Of a stretch of DNA of 64,000 nucleotides, positions 10,501 through 18,879 are shown in pieces. Below the pieces are notes generated by a model. It made no database searches and was not told the DNA's origin. It saw nothing but the letters and a program-made list of their open reading frames with translations. Source of the DNA: Pseudomonas paraeruginosa PA7 (GTDB lineage Bacteria > Pseudomonadota > Gammaproteobacteria > Pseudomonadales > Pseudomonadaceae); assembly GCF_000017205.1 (NCBI RefSeq), contig NC_009656.1, positions 2,732,001-2,796,000 on the forward strand, read 5' to 3'. The position numbers and the translations under genes were made by a program. Positions within the stretch are counted from its first letter, which is position 1. Each line of letters starts with the position of its first letter.

Positions 10501-10687
10501 CCTCGGCTTCGTGCCGATGGCCCTGGCCACCGGCACCGGCGCCGAGGTGCAGCGGCCGCTGGCGACGGTGGTGATCGGCGGCATCCTGTCCTCGACCATG
10601 CTCACCCTGCTGGTGCTGCCGGTGCTCTATCGCTGGACCCACGGGCGCGACGCCGGACCGCACGAGGAGGCGCCGGCGGCCGGCTGA
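7532..10687 (+). CDS. czcA: CzcA, heavy-metal RND proton/cation antiporter
   Basis: A 1051-residue HME-class RND pump, the usual length. The start at 7532 (MFERIIQFAIEQRW) has GGAG at 7521-7524 and is preferred to the open frame upstream. TM4 carries the divalent-metal signature with acidic residues (LGALDFGIIVDGAVVIVENAIRR, in part), which separates CzcA-type Zn/Co/Cd pumps from CusA-type monovalent pumps. Two large periplasmic loops and the conserved C-terminal RPVLMTALVASLGFVPMAL block are present. It drives export of Zn, Cd and Co with CzcB and CzcC. A strong terminator follows. Confidence 0.95.
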   Translation: MFERIIQFAIEQRWLVLLAVLGMAGIGIGSYQKLSIDAVPDITNVQVQINTAAPGYSPLEVEQRITYPVETVMAGLPGLQETRSLSRPGISQVTVIFEEGTDIYFARQQVNERLSTAREQLPEDISPTLGPISTGLGEIYLWTVEAEEGATKEDGSAYTPTDLRTIQDWIIRPQLRNVKGVAEINTIGGYAKQFLIAPDPKKLAAYKLTLGDLQNAVLRNNENVGAGYIERRGEQLLIRAPGQVKDMDDIRGIIVSNVDGVPIRIRDVAEVSLGKELRTGAATENGREVVLGTVFMLIGENSREVAQAVGQRLEEINRTLPKGVKAITVYDRTTLVDKAVATVKKNLVEGAALVIAVLFLFLGNIRAALITATIIPLSMLFTFTGMVSNKVSANLMSLGALDFGIIVDGAVVIVENAIRRLAHAQAHHGRQLTRAERFHEVFVASKEARRALVFGQIIIMVVYLPIFALTGVEGKMFHPMAFTVVTALLGAMILSVTFVPAAIALFITGKVKEEENFVMRRARLAYEPALRWVLGHRALVVGGALGMVLLTGLVASRMGSEFIPSLSEGDFAMQGLRVPGTSLTQSIEMQQTLEKKLMGKFPEIERIFARTGTAEIASDLMPPNASDSYVMLKPQSEWPDPKKSREALLEELQAAALEVPGSVYEFSQPIQLRFNELISGVRSDVAVKVFGDDMQVLNDTAEKISKVLQGIDGASEVKVEQTSGLPVLTVDIDRDKAARFGLNVGDIQDTVATALGGRNAGTLFEGDRRFDIVIRLPETLRADLPALSNLLIPLPPNNLARIDFIPLSDVARLDLSPGPNQISRENGKRRIVVSANVRGRDIGSFVLEAQRKLQAEVKIPAGYWTTWGGQFEQLQSAAKRLQVVVPVALLLVFTLLFAMFNNVKDGLLVFTGIPFALTGGVLALWLRGIPLSISAAVGFIALSGVAVLNGLVMISFIRNLLQEGRSLDQAVWEGAITRLRPVLMTALVASLGFVPMALATGTGAEVQRPLATVVIGGILSSTMLTLLVLPVLYRWTHGRDAGPHEEAPAAG

Positions 10688-10702
10688 GCCAGCGCGAAAG
10701 CG

Positions 10703-10734
10703 GGCCGGCAGGAGGGATTCCCGCCGGCCTTTTT
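10703..10734 (+). terminator. Rho-independent terminator of czcCBA
   Basis: Perfect 7-bp stem GGCCGGC (10703-10709) / GCCGGCC (10723-10729), extended by inner pairing of GGG with CCC, followed by a run of five T at 10730-10734. It stands 16 bases after the czcA stop and insulates xylS from the metal operon. Confidence 0.85.
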
Positions 10735-10893
10735 CCGTTTTCCGTTGGCCGGATTCCGTTCGATTACCGCACGCCAGTGCCGGCCCGGATTGTCGCCGGC
10801 GGAGGGCTTGCGTAGTGTGGGCGGACGAACCGTGCCTGGCGCCCGGCGCCGCGCGGCGATAACGACAACGATCCCAGCCTGAGTGTCCTGCCC

Positions 10894-11880
10894 ATGAATG
10901 CCTCCTTGCTCAGCGAGCGCAGCCGGGTGTTCGAACGCGCCGATCCCCATGCGGTGTCCGGCTACGTCAACCAGCACGTCGGTTCGCATCGCATCCGCCT
11001 GCCGGCCAGTGGCAGGCCACGAGCCAGCCTCGACCACCGCACCTTCGCCAGTCTCGACCTGTGCCGGATCAGCTACGGCGCGGCGGTTCGGGTCACCTCG
11101 CCGGCGCTGGAGAGCATCTTCCATCTGCAGATTCTCCTGCGCGGCCACTGCCTCTGGCGCGGCGGCGGGCAGGAGCACGCCCTGGCGCCGGGCGAGCTGC
11201 TGCTGATCAATCCGGACGATCCGGTCGACCTGACCTACTCGGCGGATTGCGAGAAATTCATCGTCAAGCTGCCCTGCGCGCTGCTCGAAGCGATCTGCGC
11301 CGAGCAGCGCTGGCGGCACCCGGGGCAGGGCGTGCGCTTTCTCCAGCAGCGCTACCGCCTGGAACAGCTGGAGGGCTTCGTCGGCCTGCTCGCCCTGGTC
11401 TGCCGCGAGGCCGAGGCCGGCGAGCGCCTGGCGCGGGTCGACAGCCACTTCGAGCAGATCCTCGGCAGCAAGCTGCTGACCCTGCTGAAGACCAACGTCA
11501 GCCGCGAGGACCCCGGCGATGCGCGGGGCGTCTTCGCCCGCATCGATGCCTACATCCGCCGCCATCTGCAGGACGATATCGAGGTCGCGGCGCTGGCTGG
11601 GCAGGCGCACATGAGTCCCCGCGCGCTGTACGCGCTGTTCGAGCGCCAGTGCGGCGAGAGCCCCCTGCAGTACATCCGCCGGCTGCGCCTGGAGCGCATC
11701 CGCGCCTGCCTGGCGGACCCCGACTGCGCGGTGCGCAACGTCACCGCGCTGGCCCTGGACTTCGGTTTCGCCCACCTCGGCCGCTTCGCCGAGCAGTATC
11801 GCCGGCAGTTCGGCGAGCTGCCGTCGGAGACCCTGCGCCGGCGTGCAGGAAACGGCCAGCGATCGGCAGGCAACGGATAG
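10894..11880 (+). CDS. xylS: XylS/BenR-type AraC regulator of benzoate degradation
   Basis: A 328-residue AraC/XylS activator. The N-terminal half is the AraC-binding-like ligand domain (HLQILLRGHCLWRGGGQEHALAPGELLLINPDDPVDL). The C-terminal half holds two helix-turn-helices: IEVAALAGQAHMSPRALYALF and VTALALDFGFAHLGRFAEQYRRQFG. Benzoate or toluate is the expected effector; the xylXYZL operon begins 63 bases downstream on the same strand. Tandem XylS-like half sites lie in its own 3' end (11844-11879), so the target promoter is partly inside the gene. It is annotated xylS in P. aeruginosa but is functionally closer to benR. Confidence 0.9.
   Translation: MNASLLSERSRVFERADPHAVSGYVNQHVGSHRIRLPASGRPRASLDHRTFASLDLCRISYGAAVRVTSPALESIFHLQILLRGHCLWRGGGQEHALAPGELLLINPDDPVDLTYSADCEKFIVKLPCALLEAICAEQRWRHPGQGVRFLQQRYRLEQLEGFVGLLALVCREAEAGERLARVDSHFEQILGSKLLTLLKTNVSREDPGDARGVFARIDAYIRRHLQDDIEVAALAGQAHMSPRALYALFERQCGESPLQYIRRLRLERIRACLADPDCAVRNVTALALDFGFAHLGRFAEQYRRQFGELPSETLRRRAGNGQRSAGNG
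11844..11879 (+). promoter_or_regulatory. Tandem XylS/BenR binding sites for the xylX promoter
   Basis: Two direct repeats 21 bases apart resemble the XylS consensus TGCA-N6-GGNTA: TGCA-GGAAAC-GGCCA at 11844-11858 and GGCA-GGCAAC-GGATA at 11865-11879. The 21-base period equals that of the Pm promoter of TOL plasmids (established knowledge). A -10-like TAACCT lies at 11901-11906. The site overlaps the last codons and stop of xylS. Seen in sequence; the function is inferred from spacing and context. Confidence 0.7.
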
Positions 11881-11942
11881 TCCTGCCGCACCGCGCTACC
11901 TAACCTGACCGGGCCTGAACAATAACAACGGAGGCCCTGGCC

Positions 11943-13310
11943 ATGTCCCTGGGTAGCGACTACGTGCGTTCACTGCTGGAAGAAGACCCCGAGCGCGGGG
12001 TCTACCGCTGCAAGCGGGAGATGTTCACCGATCCGCGCCTGTTCGAGCTGGAGATGAAGCACCTCTTCGAGGGCAACTGGGTGTACCTCGCCCATGACAG
12101 CCAGGTCGCCGGGAACAACGACTATCTGACGACCACCATCGGCCGCCAGCCGATCGTCATCGCGCGCAACCGCGACGGCCAGCTCAACGCCTTCATCAAT
12201 GCCTGCAGCCACCGTGGCGCGATGCTCTGCCGGCACAAGAGCGGCAATCGCAGCACCTATACCTGTCCGTTCCACGGCTGGACTTTCAGCAACTCCGGCA
12301 AGCTGCTCAAGGTCAAGGACCCGGCCGGCGCCGGCTACCCGCAGGGCTTCAATTGCGAAGGCTCGCACGACCTGGCCCGGGTGGCGCGCTTCGAGTCCTA
12401 TCGTGGCTTCCTGTTCGGCAGCCTCAACCCCGACGTCAGGCCGCTGGCCGAGCATTTGGGCGAGTCGGCGAAGATCATCGACATGATCGTCGACCAGTCG
12501 CCGCAGGGCCTCGAGGTACTGCGCGGCTCCTCCAGCTACGTCTACGAGGGCAACTGGAAGCTCACCGCCGAGAACGGCGCCGACGGCTATCACGTCAGTT
12601 CGGTGCACTGGAACTACGCGGCGACCCAGAGCCAGCGCCAGCAGCGCGCCGCCGAAGGGCAGCCACGGACCATGAGCGCCGGCGGCTGGGCGCGGCAGGG
12701 CGGCGGTTTCTACTCGTTCGAGCATGGCCACATGCTGCTCTGGAGCCGCTGGGCCAACCCCGAGGACCGCCCTGCCTTCGAGCGCCGCGCCGAACTCGCC
12801 CGTGACTTCGGCGCGGCCCGCGCCGACTGGATGATCGAGAACTCGCGCAATCTCTGCCTGTATCCCAACGTCTACCTGATGGACCAGTTCAGTTCGCAGA
12901 TCCGCATCGCCCGGCCGCTGTCGGTGGACCGCACGGAAATCACCATCTACTGCATCGCGCCGAAAGGCGAGAGCGCCGAGGCGCGCGCCCGGCGCATCCG
13001 CCAGTACGAGGATTTCTTCAACGTCAGCGGCATGGCCACCCCGGACGACCTGGAGGAGTTCCGTTCCTGCCAGCAGGGCTACCAGGGCAGCGTGGTCGGC
13101 TGGAACGACTTGTCGCGCGGCGCCGAGCACTGGATAGAGGGTGCCGACGCGGCGGCCGAAGCGATCGACCTGCGGCCGCGCCTGAGCGGTGTGCGCACCG
13201 AGGACGAAGGGTTGTTCGTGTTGCAGCACCGCTACTGGCAGGAGGCGCTGCTCGCCGCGCTGGAGCGCGAGCAGGCGCAGCGCGTGGCGCTGCGGGAGGT
13301 GGCGTCATGA
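11943..13310 (+). CDS. xylX: Benzoate/toluate 1,2-dioxygenase large (alpha) subunit
   Basis: A 455-residue ring-hydroxylating oxygenase alpha subunit (BenA/XylX). The Rieske [2Fe-2S] ligands are Cys88-x-His90 and Cys108-x2-His111 ([15 protein letters not shown]). The mononuclear iron site follows in DGYHVSSVH with Asp214, His217 and His222. It dihydroxylates benzoate or toluate to a cis-diol carboxylate, receiving electrons from XylZ. A GGAGG at 11931-11935 precedes the ATG. It overlaps xylY by 4 bases. The paralogous AntA in this window is about the same length and has the same ligand layout. Confidence 0.93.
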   Translation: MSLGSDYVRSLLEEDPERGVYRCKREMFTDPRLFELEMKHLFEGNWVYLAHDSQVAGNNDYLTTTIGRQPIVIARNRDGQLNAFINACSHRGAMLCRHKSGNRSTYTCPFHGWTFSNSGKLLKVKDPAGAGYPQGFNCEGSHDLARVARFESYRGFLFGSLNPDVRPLAEHLGESAKIIDMIVDQSPQGLEVLRGSSSYVYEGNWKLTAENGADGYHVSSVHWNYAATQSQRQQRAAEGQPRTMSAGGWARQGGGFYSFEHGHMLLWSRWANPEDRPAFERRAELARDFGAARADWMIENSRNLCLYPNVYLMDQFSSQIRIARPLSVDRTEITIYCIAPKGESAEARARRIRQYEDFFNVSGMATPDDLEEFRSCQQGYQGSVVGWNDLSRGAEHWIEGADAAAEAIDLRPRLSGVRTEDEGLFVLQHRYWQEALLAALEREQAQRVALREVAS

Positions 13311-13795
13311 GCCTGGGCTACGACGCATTGCGCGATTTCCTCTATCGCGAGGCGCGCTACCTCGACGACAGGGACTGGGACGCCTGGCTGGCGTTGTACG
13401 CCGCGGACGCCAGTTTCTGGATGCCGTCCTGGGACGACCGCGACCAGCTCACCGAAGACCCGCAGCGGGAGATCTCGCTGATCTGGTACGGCAACCGCGG
13501 CGGCCTGGAGGACCGGGTGTTCCGTATCCGCACCGAACGCTCCAGCGCGACCCTGCCGGATACCCGCACCTCGCACAACCTGAGCAACATCGAGCTGCTC
13601 GGCGAGGCCGACGGCATCTGCCGGGCGCGCTGCAACTGGCACACCCTGAGCTATCGCTACCAAACCGTGGACAGCTACTTCGGCAGCGCTTTCTACGACC
13701 TCGACGTGAGCGGCGAAAGTCCGCTGATCAAGGCCAAGAAAGTGATCCTGAAGAATGACTACGTACGCCAGTTGATCGACATCTACCACGTCTGA
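13307..13795 (+). CDS. xylY: Benzoate/toluate 1,2-dioxygenase small (beta) subunit
   Basis: A 162-residue beta subunit of the ring-hydroxylating dioxygenase (BenB/XylY), a cone-shaped SnoaL-like fold with a structural role in the alpha3-beta3 hexamer. Typical family blocks are [36 protein letters not shown] and the C-terminal [16 protein letters not shown]. It overlaps xylX by ATGA. The same [11 protein letters not shown] block recurs in AntB, showing the paralogy of the two operons. Confidence 0.93.
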   Translation: MSLGYDALRDFLYREARYLDDRDWDAWLALYAADASFWMPSWDDRDQLTEDPQREISLIWYGNRGGLEDRVFRIRTERSSATLPDTRTSHNLSNIELLGEADGICRARCNWHTLSYRYQTVDSYFGSAFYDLDVSGESPLIKAKKVILKNDYVRQLIDIYHV

Positions 13796-13829
13796 CTCCC
13801 CGCGCCGGCGGGCTGTCGAGGGACATGCC

Positions 13830-14843
13830 ATGAACCATCGGATCGCACTCAACTTCGAGGACGGGGTGACCCGCTTCATCCATGCCGCGCCCGGCGAGAG
13901 CGTGGCCGACGCGGCCTATCGCCAGGGCATCAACATTCCCCTGGACTGCCGCGATGGTGCCTGCGGCACCTGTAAGTGCCTGGCCGAGGCCGGCCGCTAC
14001 GACCTCGGCCAGGACTACATCGACGACGCCTTGAGCGCCGAGGAGGCCGCGCGCGGCTACGTGCTGACCTGCCAGATGCGCGCCGAAAGCGACTGTGTGC
14101 TGCGCGTGCCGGCGTCCTCGACCCTGTGCAGGACCGGCCAGGCGCGCTACGAGGCGCGCATCAGCCAGGTCCGGCAGTTGTCGCCGAGCACCATCGCGCT
14201 GTCGCTGAAGGGCGAGGCCCTGGCCGGCCTGGCGTTCCTCCCCGGGCAGTACGTCAACCTCCAGGTGCCGGGCAGCGAGCAGCGTCGCGCCTATTCCTTC
14301 AGTTCGCTGGCGAAGGACGGCGAGGTCAGCTTCCTGATCCGCAATGTCCCCGGCGGCCTGATGAGCGGCTTCCTCAGCGGGCCGGCCAAGGCCGGCGACA
14401 GCCTGGCGATGGATGGCCCGCTGGGCACTTTCTACCTGCGCGAGATTCGCCGGCCGTTGCTGATGCTGGCCGGCGGCACCGGCCTGGCGCCGTTCATCGC
14501 GATGCTCGAGCGGATCGCCGAGCAGGGCAGCGCGCACCCGCTGCACCTGGTCTACGGGGTGACCCACGACGTCGACCTGGTCGGCCTGGAGCGACTGGAA
14601 GCGTTCGCCGAACGGATTCCCGGCTTCACCTGGAGCGCCTGCGTGGCCAGCGCCGACAGCGTCTATCCGCGCAAGGGCTACGTGACCGAGCACATCGGCG
14701 CGCAGCAGCTGCACGAAGGCGACGTCGACATCTACCTGTGCGGGCCGCCGCCGATGGTCGAGGCGGTCGAGCGCTACCTGCGCGAGCAGGGCGTGCGCCC
14801 GGCGAATGTCTACTACGAGAAGTTCGCCGCCAGCGCGGCCTGA
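13830..14843 (+). CDS. xylZ: Benzoate/toluate dioxygenase reductase
   Basis: A 337-residue NADH:acceptor reductase (BenC/XylZ) delivering electrons to the dioxygenase. It has an N-terminal plant-type ferredoxin domain with CRDGACGTCKC and a fourth ligand in LTCQMRA. The FAD-binding motif RRAYSFSS and an NAD-binding region GGTGLAPFIAML ... YLCGPPPMVEAV follow. It lies 34 bases after xylY with GAGGGAC as ribosome site. Confidence 0.93.
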   Translation: MNHRIALNFEDGVTRFIHAAPGESVADAAYRQGINIPLDCRDGACGTCKCLAEAGRYDLGQDYIDDALSAEEAARGYVLTCQMRAESDCVLRVPASSTLCRTGQARYEARISQVRQLSPSTIALSLKGEALAGLAFLPGQYVNLQVPGSEQRRAYSFSSLAKDGEVSFLIRNVPGGLMSGFLSGPAKAGDSLAMDGPLGTFYLREIRRPLLMLAGGTGLAPFIAMLERIAEQGSAHPLHLVYGVTHDVDLVGLERLEAFAERIPGFTWSACVASADSVYPRKGYVTEHIGAQQLHEGDVDIYLCGPPPMVEAVERYLREQGVRPANVYYEKFAASAA

Positions 14844-14868
14844 ACCCGAGCCAGCCAAGGAGATACCC

Positions 14869-15630
14869 ATGAACGACAGATTCCGCGGCAAGGTCGCCCT
14901 GGTCAGCGGCGCCGCCCAGGGCATCGGCCTGGGCGTGGCCCGCCGGCTGCTGGCCGAGGGCGCGCGGGTGGTGGCGGTGGACCGCTCCGAGCTGGTCCAC
15001 GAACTGGCCGGCGACGCCTGCCTGTGCCTGGTCGCCGACCTGGAGCGCTACGCCGAATGCCAGCGGGCACTGGAGCGGACGCTGGAGCGTTTCGGCCGGC
15101 TGGACATCCTGGTCAACAACGTCGGCGGCACGATCTGGGCCAAGCCCTACCAGCACTATGCCGAGCAAGAGATCGAGGCCGAGTTGCGGCGTTCGCTGCT
15201 GCCCACCTTGTGGTGTTGCCGCGCGGCGCTGCCGGCGATGCTGGAGCAGGGCAGCGGGGCGATCGTCAACGTCTCGTCGGTCGCCACCCGCGGGGTCAAC
15301 CGGGTGCCCTATGGCGCCGCCAAGGGTGGGGTGAACGCGTTGACCGCCTGCCTGGCGTTCGAGACCGCCGACCAGGGTATCCGGGTCAACGCGGTGGCGC
15401 CGGGCGGCACCGCGGCGCCGCCGCGGCGGATCCCGCGCAACGCCGCGGCGCAGAGTGAGGAAGAACGGCGCTGGTATCGGCAGATCGTCGAGCAGACCCT
15501 CGACAGCAGCCTGATGAAGCGCTACGGCAGCATCGACGAGCAGGTCGCGGCGATCCTCTTCCTCGCCTCCGACGAGGCGTCCTACATCACCGGCGTGACC
15601 CTGCCGGTAGCTGGCGGCGACCTCGGCTGA
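14869..15630 (+). CDS. xylL: cis-1,2-dihydroxycyclohexa-3,5-diene-1-carboxylate dehydrogenase
   Basis: A 253-residue short-chain dehydrogenase (BenD/XylL). It oxidises and decarboxylates the benzoate cis-diol to catechol with NAD+. Cofactor motif SGAAQGIGLG near residue 13, NNVG at about 84-87, catalytic Ser in NVSSVATRG and Tyr-x3-Lys in YGAAKGG. The ATG at 14869 was chosen for the AAGGAG ribosome site 5 bases upstream; the upstream in-frame extension overlaps xylZ. It ends only 5 bases from the antC stop, convergently, with no clear terminator between. Confidence 0.93.
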   Translation: MNDRFRGKVALVSGAAQGIGLGVARRLLAEGARVVAVDRSELVHELAGDACLCLVADLERYAECQRALERTLERFGRLDILVNNVGGTIWAKPYQHYAEQEIEAELRRSLLPTLWCCRAALPAMLEQGSGAIVNVSSVATRGVNRVPYGAAKGGVNALTACLAFETADQGIRVNAVAPGGTAAPPRRIPRNAAAQSEEERRWYRQIVEQTLDSSLMKRYGSIDEQVAAILFLASDEASYITGVTLPVAGGDLG

Positions 15631-15635
15631 GCGAG

Positions 15636-16658
15636 TCAGTCGGCGCTTTCGCTGAACTTCTCCAGGTACAGCCGCAGATGTTCCAGGGAGCGCTCGCGCA
15701 GCCACTGGCGGATCGCCTCGACCATCGGTGGCGGCCCGCACAGGTAGAGGTCGAAATTCTCCTCGCGCAGCTGCGTGGCGTCGAAGTGCTCGTGCAGATA
15801 GCCGCGCCGGCCGTCCCAGCCGGCGTCGGCCTCGCTGAGCACCGGGACGAAGCGGAAGCCGGGAAGCCGCTCGGCGTAGCCGGCGATGCGTTGCAGTTCG
15901 CAGAGATCGGTGGCGCGGCGTACCCCGTAGTAGAGATGCACCGGCCGCTGGCAACCGCGTTCGACCAGTTCGTCGAGCATGCCGAGGAACGCCGACAGGC
16001 CGGTGCCGCCGGCCGCCAGCAGCAGCGGGCGTTCCACCTGGCGCAGGTAGAAGGCACCCAGCGGCGCCTCGAAGCGGATCTCGTCGCCGACCCGGCAGCG
16101 TTGGCGCAGGTAGTCGCTCATGGCGCCGCCCGGGAGCAGGCGGATGAGAAACTGCAGGTGGTTCTGCGGATTCGGCCGGTTGGCGAAGGAGTAGGCGCGC
16201 CGGCAGTCGCTGCCGGGTACTTGCAGGCGCGCGTACTGGCCGGGCAGGAAGTCCAGCTGGCGGCCCGCGGCGTTGGCGTCGAGGCGCAGCAGGGCGGTGT
16301 CCTCGGCGAGCAGGTGCAGTTCGCGCACCACGCCGCTGTGGGTCTGCGGCGCGGCGGCGTGGCAGAGGGACGAGGCGAAGTCGAAGTAGAAGGTTGCGTC
16401 GGAGCGCACCCGGGTCTGGCAGGCGAGCACCTTGCGCTGCTCCAGGTCGGCGGCGGAGAGAGTGTCCTCGTCGGCGTAGTCCAGGCTGTAGCTGCCCGTC
16501 TCGCAGCGGCCCATGCAGGTGCCGCAGACCCCTTCGCGGCAGTCCAGCGGCAGGTTGATGCCATGGCGCAGGGCGGCGTCGAGGAGCAGGTCGTCGTGGC
16601 CGACGGGCAGGAACAGGGTCTTGCCGTCGGCGAAGCTGAGGGCGACTTTGTGATTCAT
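15636..16658 (-). CDS. antC: AntC, anthranilate dioxygenase reductase
   Basis: A 340-residue reductase for AntAB, paralogous to XylZ. Ferredoxin cluster CREGVCGTCMGRC with the last Cys in LACQTRV; FAD motif RRAYSFANR; NAD region GGTGLSAFLGML and YLCGPPPMVEAIRQWL. It passes electrons from NADH to the Rieske centre of AntA. Last gene of antABC; the stop faces the xylL stop. Confidence 0.93.
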   Translation of the reverse strand: MNHKVALSFADGKTLFLPVGHDDLLLDAALRHGINLPLDCREGVCGTCMGRCETGSYSLDYADEDTLSAADLEQRKVLACQTRVRSDATFYFDFASSLCHAAAPQTHSGVVRELHLLAEDTALLRLDANAAGRQLDFLPGQYARLQVPGSDCRRAYSFANRPNPQNHLQFLIRLLPGGAMSDYLRQRCRVGDEIRFEAPLGAFYLRQVERPLLLAAGGTGLSAFLGMLDELVERGCQRPVHLYYGVRRATDLCELQRIAGYAERLPGFRFVPVLSEADAGWDGRRGYLHEHFDATQLREENFDLYLCGPPPMVEAIRQWLRERSLEHLRLYLEKFSESAD

Positions 16659-16676
16659 CGTGACGGGGCCCGCCGT

Positions 16677-17168
16677 TCAGAGGTGGTAGAAGTCGAGGAC
16701 CGAGTCGATCCGGTCGTTGAGCAGGACGATGTGCTTGCGCGCGATCAGCCAGGCCTCGCCATGGGGCTTCAGGCAGTAGGTGGCGTGGCCGAAGAAGCTG
16801 CCGGTCTGGTCCAGGCGCTGGAACAGGGTCTGCCAGTTGACCCGCACCCGCAGCAGGCCGTCGTCGTCCTCGGCGATGCGCACGTTGCCGATCTGGTGCA
16901 GGGTGCGCGGCATCGGCACGGTGGAGGCGGCCTTGCCGGTGCGGATGCGGAACACCCGGTCTTCCAGGCCGGCGCGGCTGGGGTAGTAGATCAGCGACAT
17001 CTCGCGCTTCGGGTCGCGGGTGTAGCGGTGCTCGGACTCCCACTGCGGCAGGTGGAACTCGCACTGCTCGTCGAACAGCGCAAGGTAGCCGTCCCAGTCC
17101 TGGGCGTCGCAGAGCTCGGCGTGGCGGTAGAGGAACTGTTCGACGCGGTATTGCAGTCCGGCGTTCAT
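16677..17168 (-). CDS. antB: AntB, anthranilate 1,2-dioxygenase small subunit
   Basis: A 163-residue beta subunit with the family blocks [37 protein letters not shown] and the terminal IDSVLDFYHL. Its ATG overlaps the antA stop in an ATGA, and antC starts 18 bases after its stop. It partners AntA; the role is structural. Many longer reading frames cover the region in other phases, but this frame alone has family similarity. Confidence 0.93.
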   Translation of the reverse strand: MNAGLQYRVEQFLYRHAELCDAQDWDGYLALFDEQCEFHLPQWESEHRYTRDPKREMSLIYYPSRAGLEDRVFRIRTGKAASTVPMPRTLHQIGNVRIAEDDDGLLRVRVNWQTLFQRLDQTGSFFGHATYCLKPHGEAWLIARKHIVLLNDRIDSVLDFYHL

Positions 17169-18559
17169 GCGCGCACCTCCCTGGCTTGCAGGGCCAGGCG
17201 CTCCAGGCCATCGAGGAGGAAGCGCCGCCAATGCGCGTGCTGGTTGACGTAGAGGCCTTCGTGGGTGATCTCGGTACCGGTCAGCAGCGGCGCGATGCCC
17301 AGCGCCTGGCTGTTCGGCGTCGCGCCTTCGAGCCACTTGCCGTGGCCGCGGGAGATGTCGCTCCAGCGCTCCAGGCGGGCCTGGAAGCCACGCTGGGCTT
17401 CGCGGAACTCCACCAGGTCGTCGGGCGTGCCCATCCCGGAGACATTGAAGAAGTCCTCGAACTGGCGGATCCGGTTCTCCCGGTCGGCGTCCGACTCGCC
17501 CTTGACGCCGATGCACTGGCTGACGATCTCGGTACGGTTCCAGGCCAGCGGGCGGACGATGCGCAGCTGCGAGCTGATCTGGTCGATGACGAACAGGCTG
17601 GGGTAGAGGTTGAGGTTGCGCAGGCGATGCATCATCCACTCGGCGCGGGCCTGGCCGTATTCCTCCACCAGTCGCGGCATCACGCTGGCGTAGCCGGGGC
17701 GTACGGCAGGGTTGGGCATCTCGCTGAAGAGCACGCTGTGGCCGTTGGCGAAGGAGAACCAGCCGTCGTCGGTGGCCGCGTCGCCGGCGCCGAGCTTGCT
17801 GTAGTCGAGCGTGGCGGCCGCGCCGCCGCGCTCGGCGTCGACCTGCTGGCGATGCTGTACGGTGGCTACGTAGTTGTAGTGCACGGTGCTGACGTGATAG
17901 CCATCCAGGCCGTTTTCGTTCTGCAGCTTCCAGTTGCCTTCGTAGGTGTAGGTGGAGGTGCCGGGCAGCACTTCCAGTTCGCCGCTGGGCGACTGCGCCA
18001 CCAGCATGTCGAGGAACACCCGGGCGTCGCCGAGGAAGTCCACCAGGTCGTCCTCGCCGGCGACGTCCAGGCTGACGAAGACGAAACCCTTGTAGCTCTG
18101 GATGCGCGCCTTCTTCAGGCCGCGGGTGGCCTTGTCGAAGCCCTCCGGGTATTCGCCCGGCGCCTTGACCTTCACCAGCCGGCCGTCGTTCTTGTAGCAC
18201 CAGGCATGGAACGGACAGGTGAAGGTCGACTGGTTGCCCTTGCCGACCCGCACCAGGGTTGCGCCGCGATGCTGGCAGGCGTTGACCAGCGCGTGCAGCT
18301 GGCCGTTGCCGTCGCGGGTGACGATCAGCGGCTGGCGCCCGGCGCGCAGGGTGACGAAGTCGTGGGGCCTGGCCAGTTCGCTCTCGTGGCAGGCGTAGAT
18401 CCAGTTCTTCTCGAAGATCAGTTCCATCTCCAGGTCGAACAGCTCCGGCTCGGTGAACATGTCCCGGGCAATGCGGAAGATGCCTTCCTCGGGACGGAAA
18501 TCGAGACAGCCGCCGACGTAGTCGCGCCATTGCTCGAGGCTTCTGCGGGTAGCGTTCAT
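17165..18559 (-). CDS. antA: AntA, anthranilate 1,2-dioxygenase large subunit
   Basis: A 464-residue Rieske oxygenase alpha subunit. Rieske ligands are in CQHRGATLVRV and CPFHAWCY; the iron site is in ENGLDGYHVSTVHYN. AntABC converts anthranilate to catechol, with release of CO2 and ammonia. In P. aeruginosa this draws anthranilate away from PQS and alkylquinolone synthesis, so antABC competes with quorum-signal production (established knowledge). The promoter lies in the 316-base gap shared with divergent antR. Confidence 0.93.
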   Translation of the reverse strand: MNATRRSLEQWRDYVGGCLDFRPEEGIFRIARDMFTEPELFDLEMELIFEKNWIYACHESELARPHDFVTLRAGRQPLIVTRDGNGQLHALVNACQHRGATLVRVGKGNQSTFTCPFHAWCYKNDGRLVKVKAPGEYPEGFDKATRGLKKARIQSYKGFVFVSLDVAGEDDLVDFLGDARVFLDMLVAQSPSGELEVLPGTSTYTYEGNWKLQNENGLDGYHVSTVHYNYVATVQHRQQVDAERGGAAATLDYSKLGAGDAATDDGWFSFANGHSVLFSEMPNPAVRPGYASVMPRLVEEYGQARAEWMMHRLRNLNLYPSLFVIDQISSQLRIVRPLAWNRTEIVSQCIGVKGESDADRENRIRQFEDFFNVSGMGTPDDLVEFREAQRGFQARLERWSDISRGHGKWLEGATPNSQALGIAPLLTGTEITHEGLYVNQHAHWRRFLLDGLERLALQAREVRA

Positions 18560-18622
18560 GCATTCTCACCCTTGTTCGTTGTCGTTATGGGTGGCCCATT
18601 CAACGACCGCGAAGGGGCTCGG

Positions 18623-18768
18623 GCTATCCGCTTAGTCGGCGATGCGCATCCCGAAAATCCGTGCCCGGGAAGGGCGGGCCGGCAACGCCGGGAGCGATCT
18701 CCGCCGGACCCGGTGGCGGGCTTCCGCGGACGTTCTGTCCGGAAAGTCGGCGAACGCTATCCGGATAG
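18623..18768. promoter_or_regulatory. antA-antR divergent promoter with repeated GGATAG motifs
   Basis: The antA-antR spacer carries GCTATCCGC at 18623-18631 (GCGGATAGC on the antA strand) and a perfect 12-bp palindrome CTATCCGGATAG at 18757-18768 near antR. All contain GGATA, the distal half of XylS-type sites, so they are candidate AntR contacts. Beyond these and the small upstream ORF, nothing else was recognised in this spacer. Function inferred. Confidence 0.4.
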
Positions 18769-18774
18769 TGGAGG

Positions 18775-18879
18775 ATGCCGGGTGTCGGACTTGCGCCGGC
18801 ACATGCCTTGCATTTTGCTGAAACCAGAGCGCCAGCAGAGCGCACCACCAGCCTTGCCGTGTCGAGTGCCGAACCATGA
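18775..18879 (+). CDS. Small upstream ORF translationally coupled to antR
   Basis: A 34-codon ORF starting MPGVGLAPAHAL, whose TGA (18877-18879) overlaps the antR ATG (18876-18878) in an ATGA. GGAGG directly abuts its ATG, an unusually short spacing. antR itself lacks a good ribosome site of its own (upstream bases GTGCCGAACC), so coupling would explain its translation. An upstream ORF and PrrF sRNA control of antR have been reported in P. aeruginosa as I recall; I cannot verify that this is the same ORF. The peptide has no recognisable domain. Confidence 0.5.
   Translation: MPGVGLAPAHALHFAETRAPAERTTSLAVSSAEP

Noticed and set aside
7466..10663. Minus-strand frame of over 1000 codons opposite czcA
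   Set aside because: His-, Gln- and Asp-rich shadow of the czcA codons; no fold and no ribosome site.
15631..15635. Terminator between xylL and antC
   Set aside because: Only five bases separate the stops; no hairpin with a T run was found nearby.
14626..17211. Minus frame spanning xylZ-xylL-antC-antB
   Set aside because: It crosses several real genes in another phase and reads as Arg/Pro-rich shadow.
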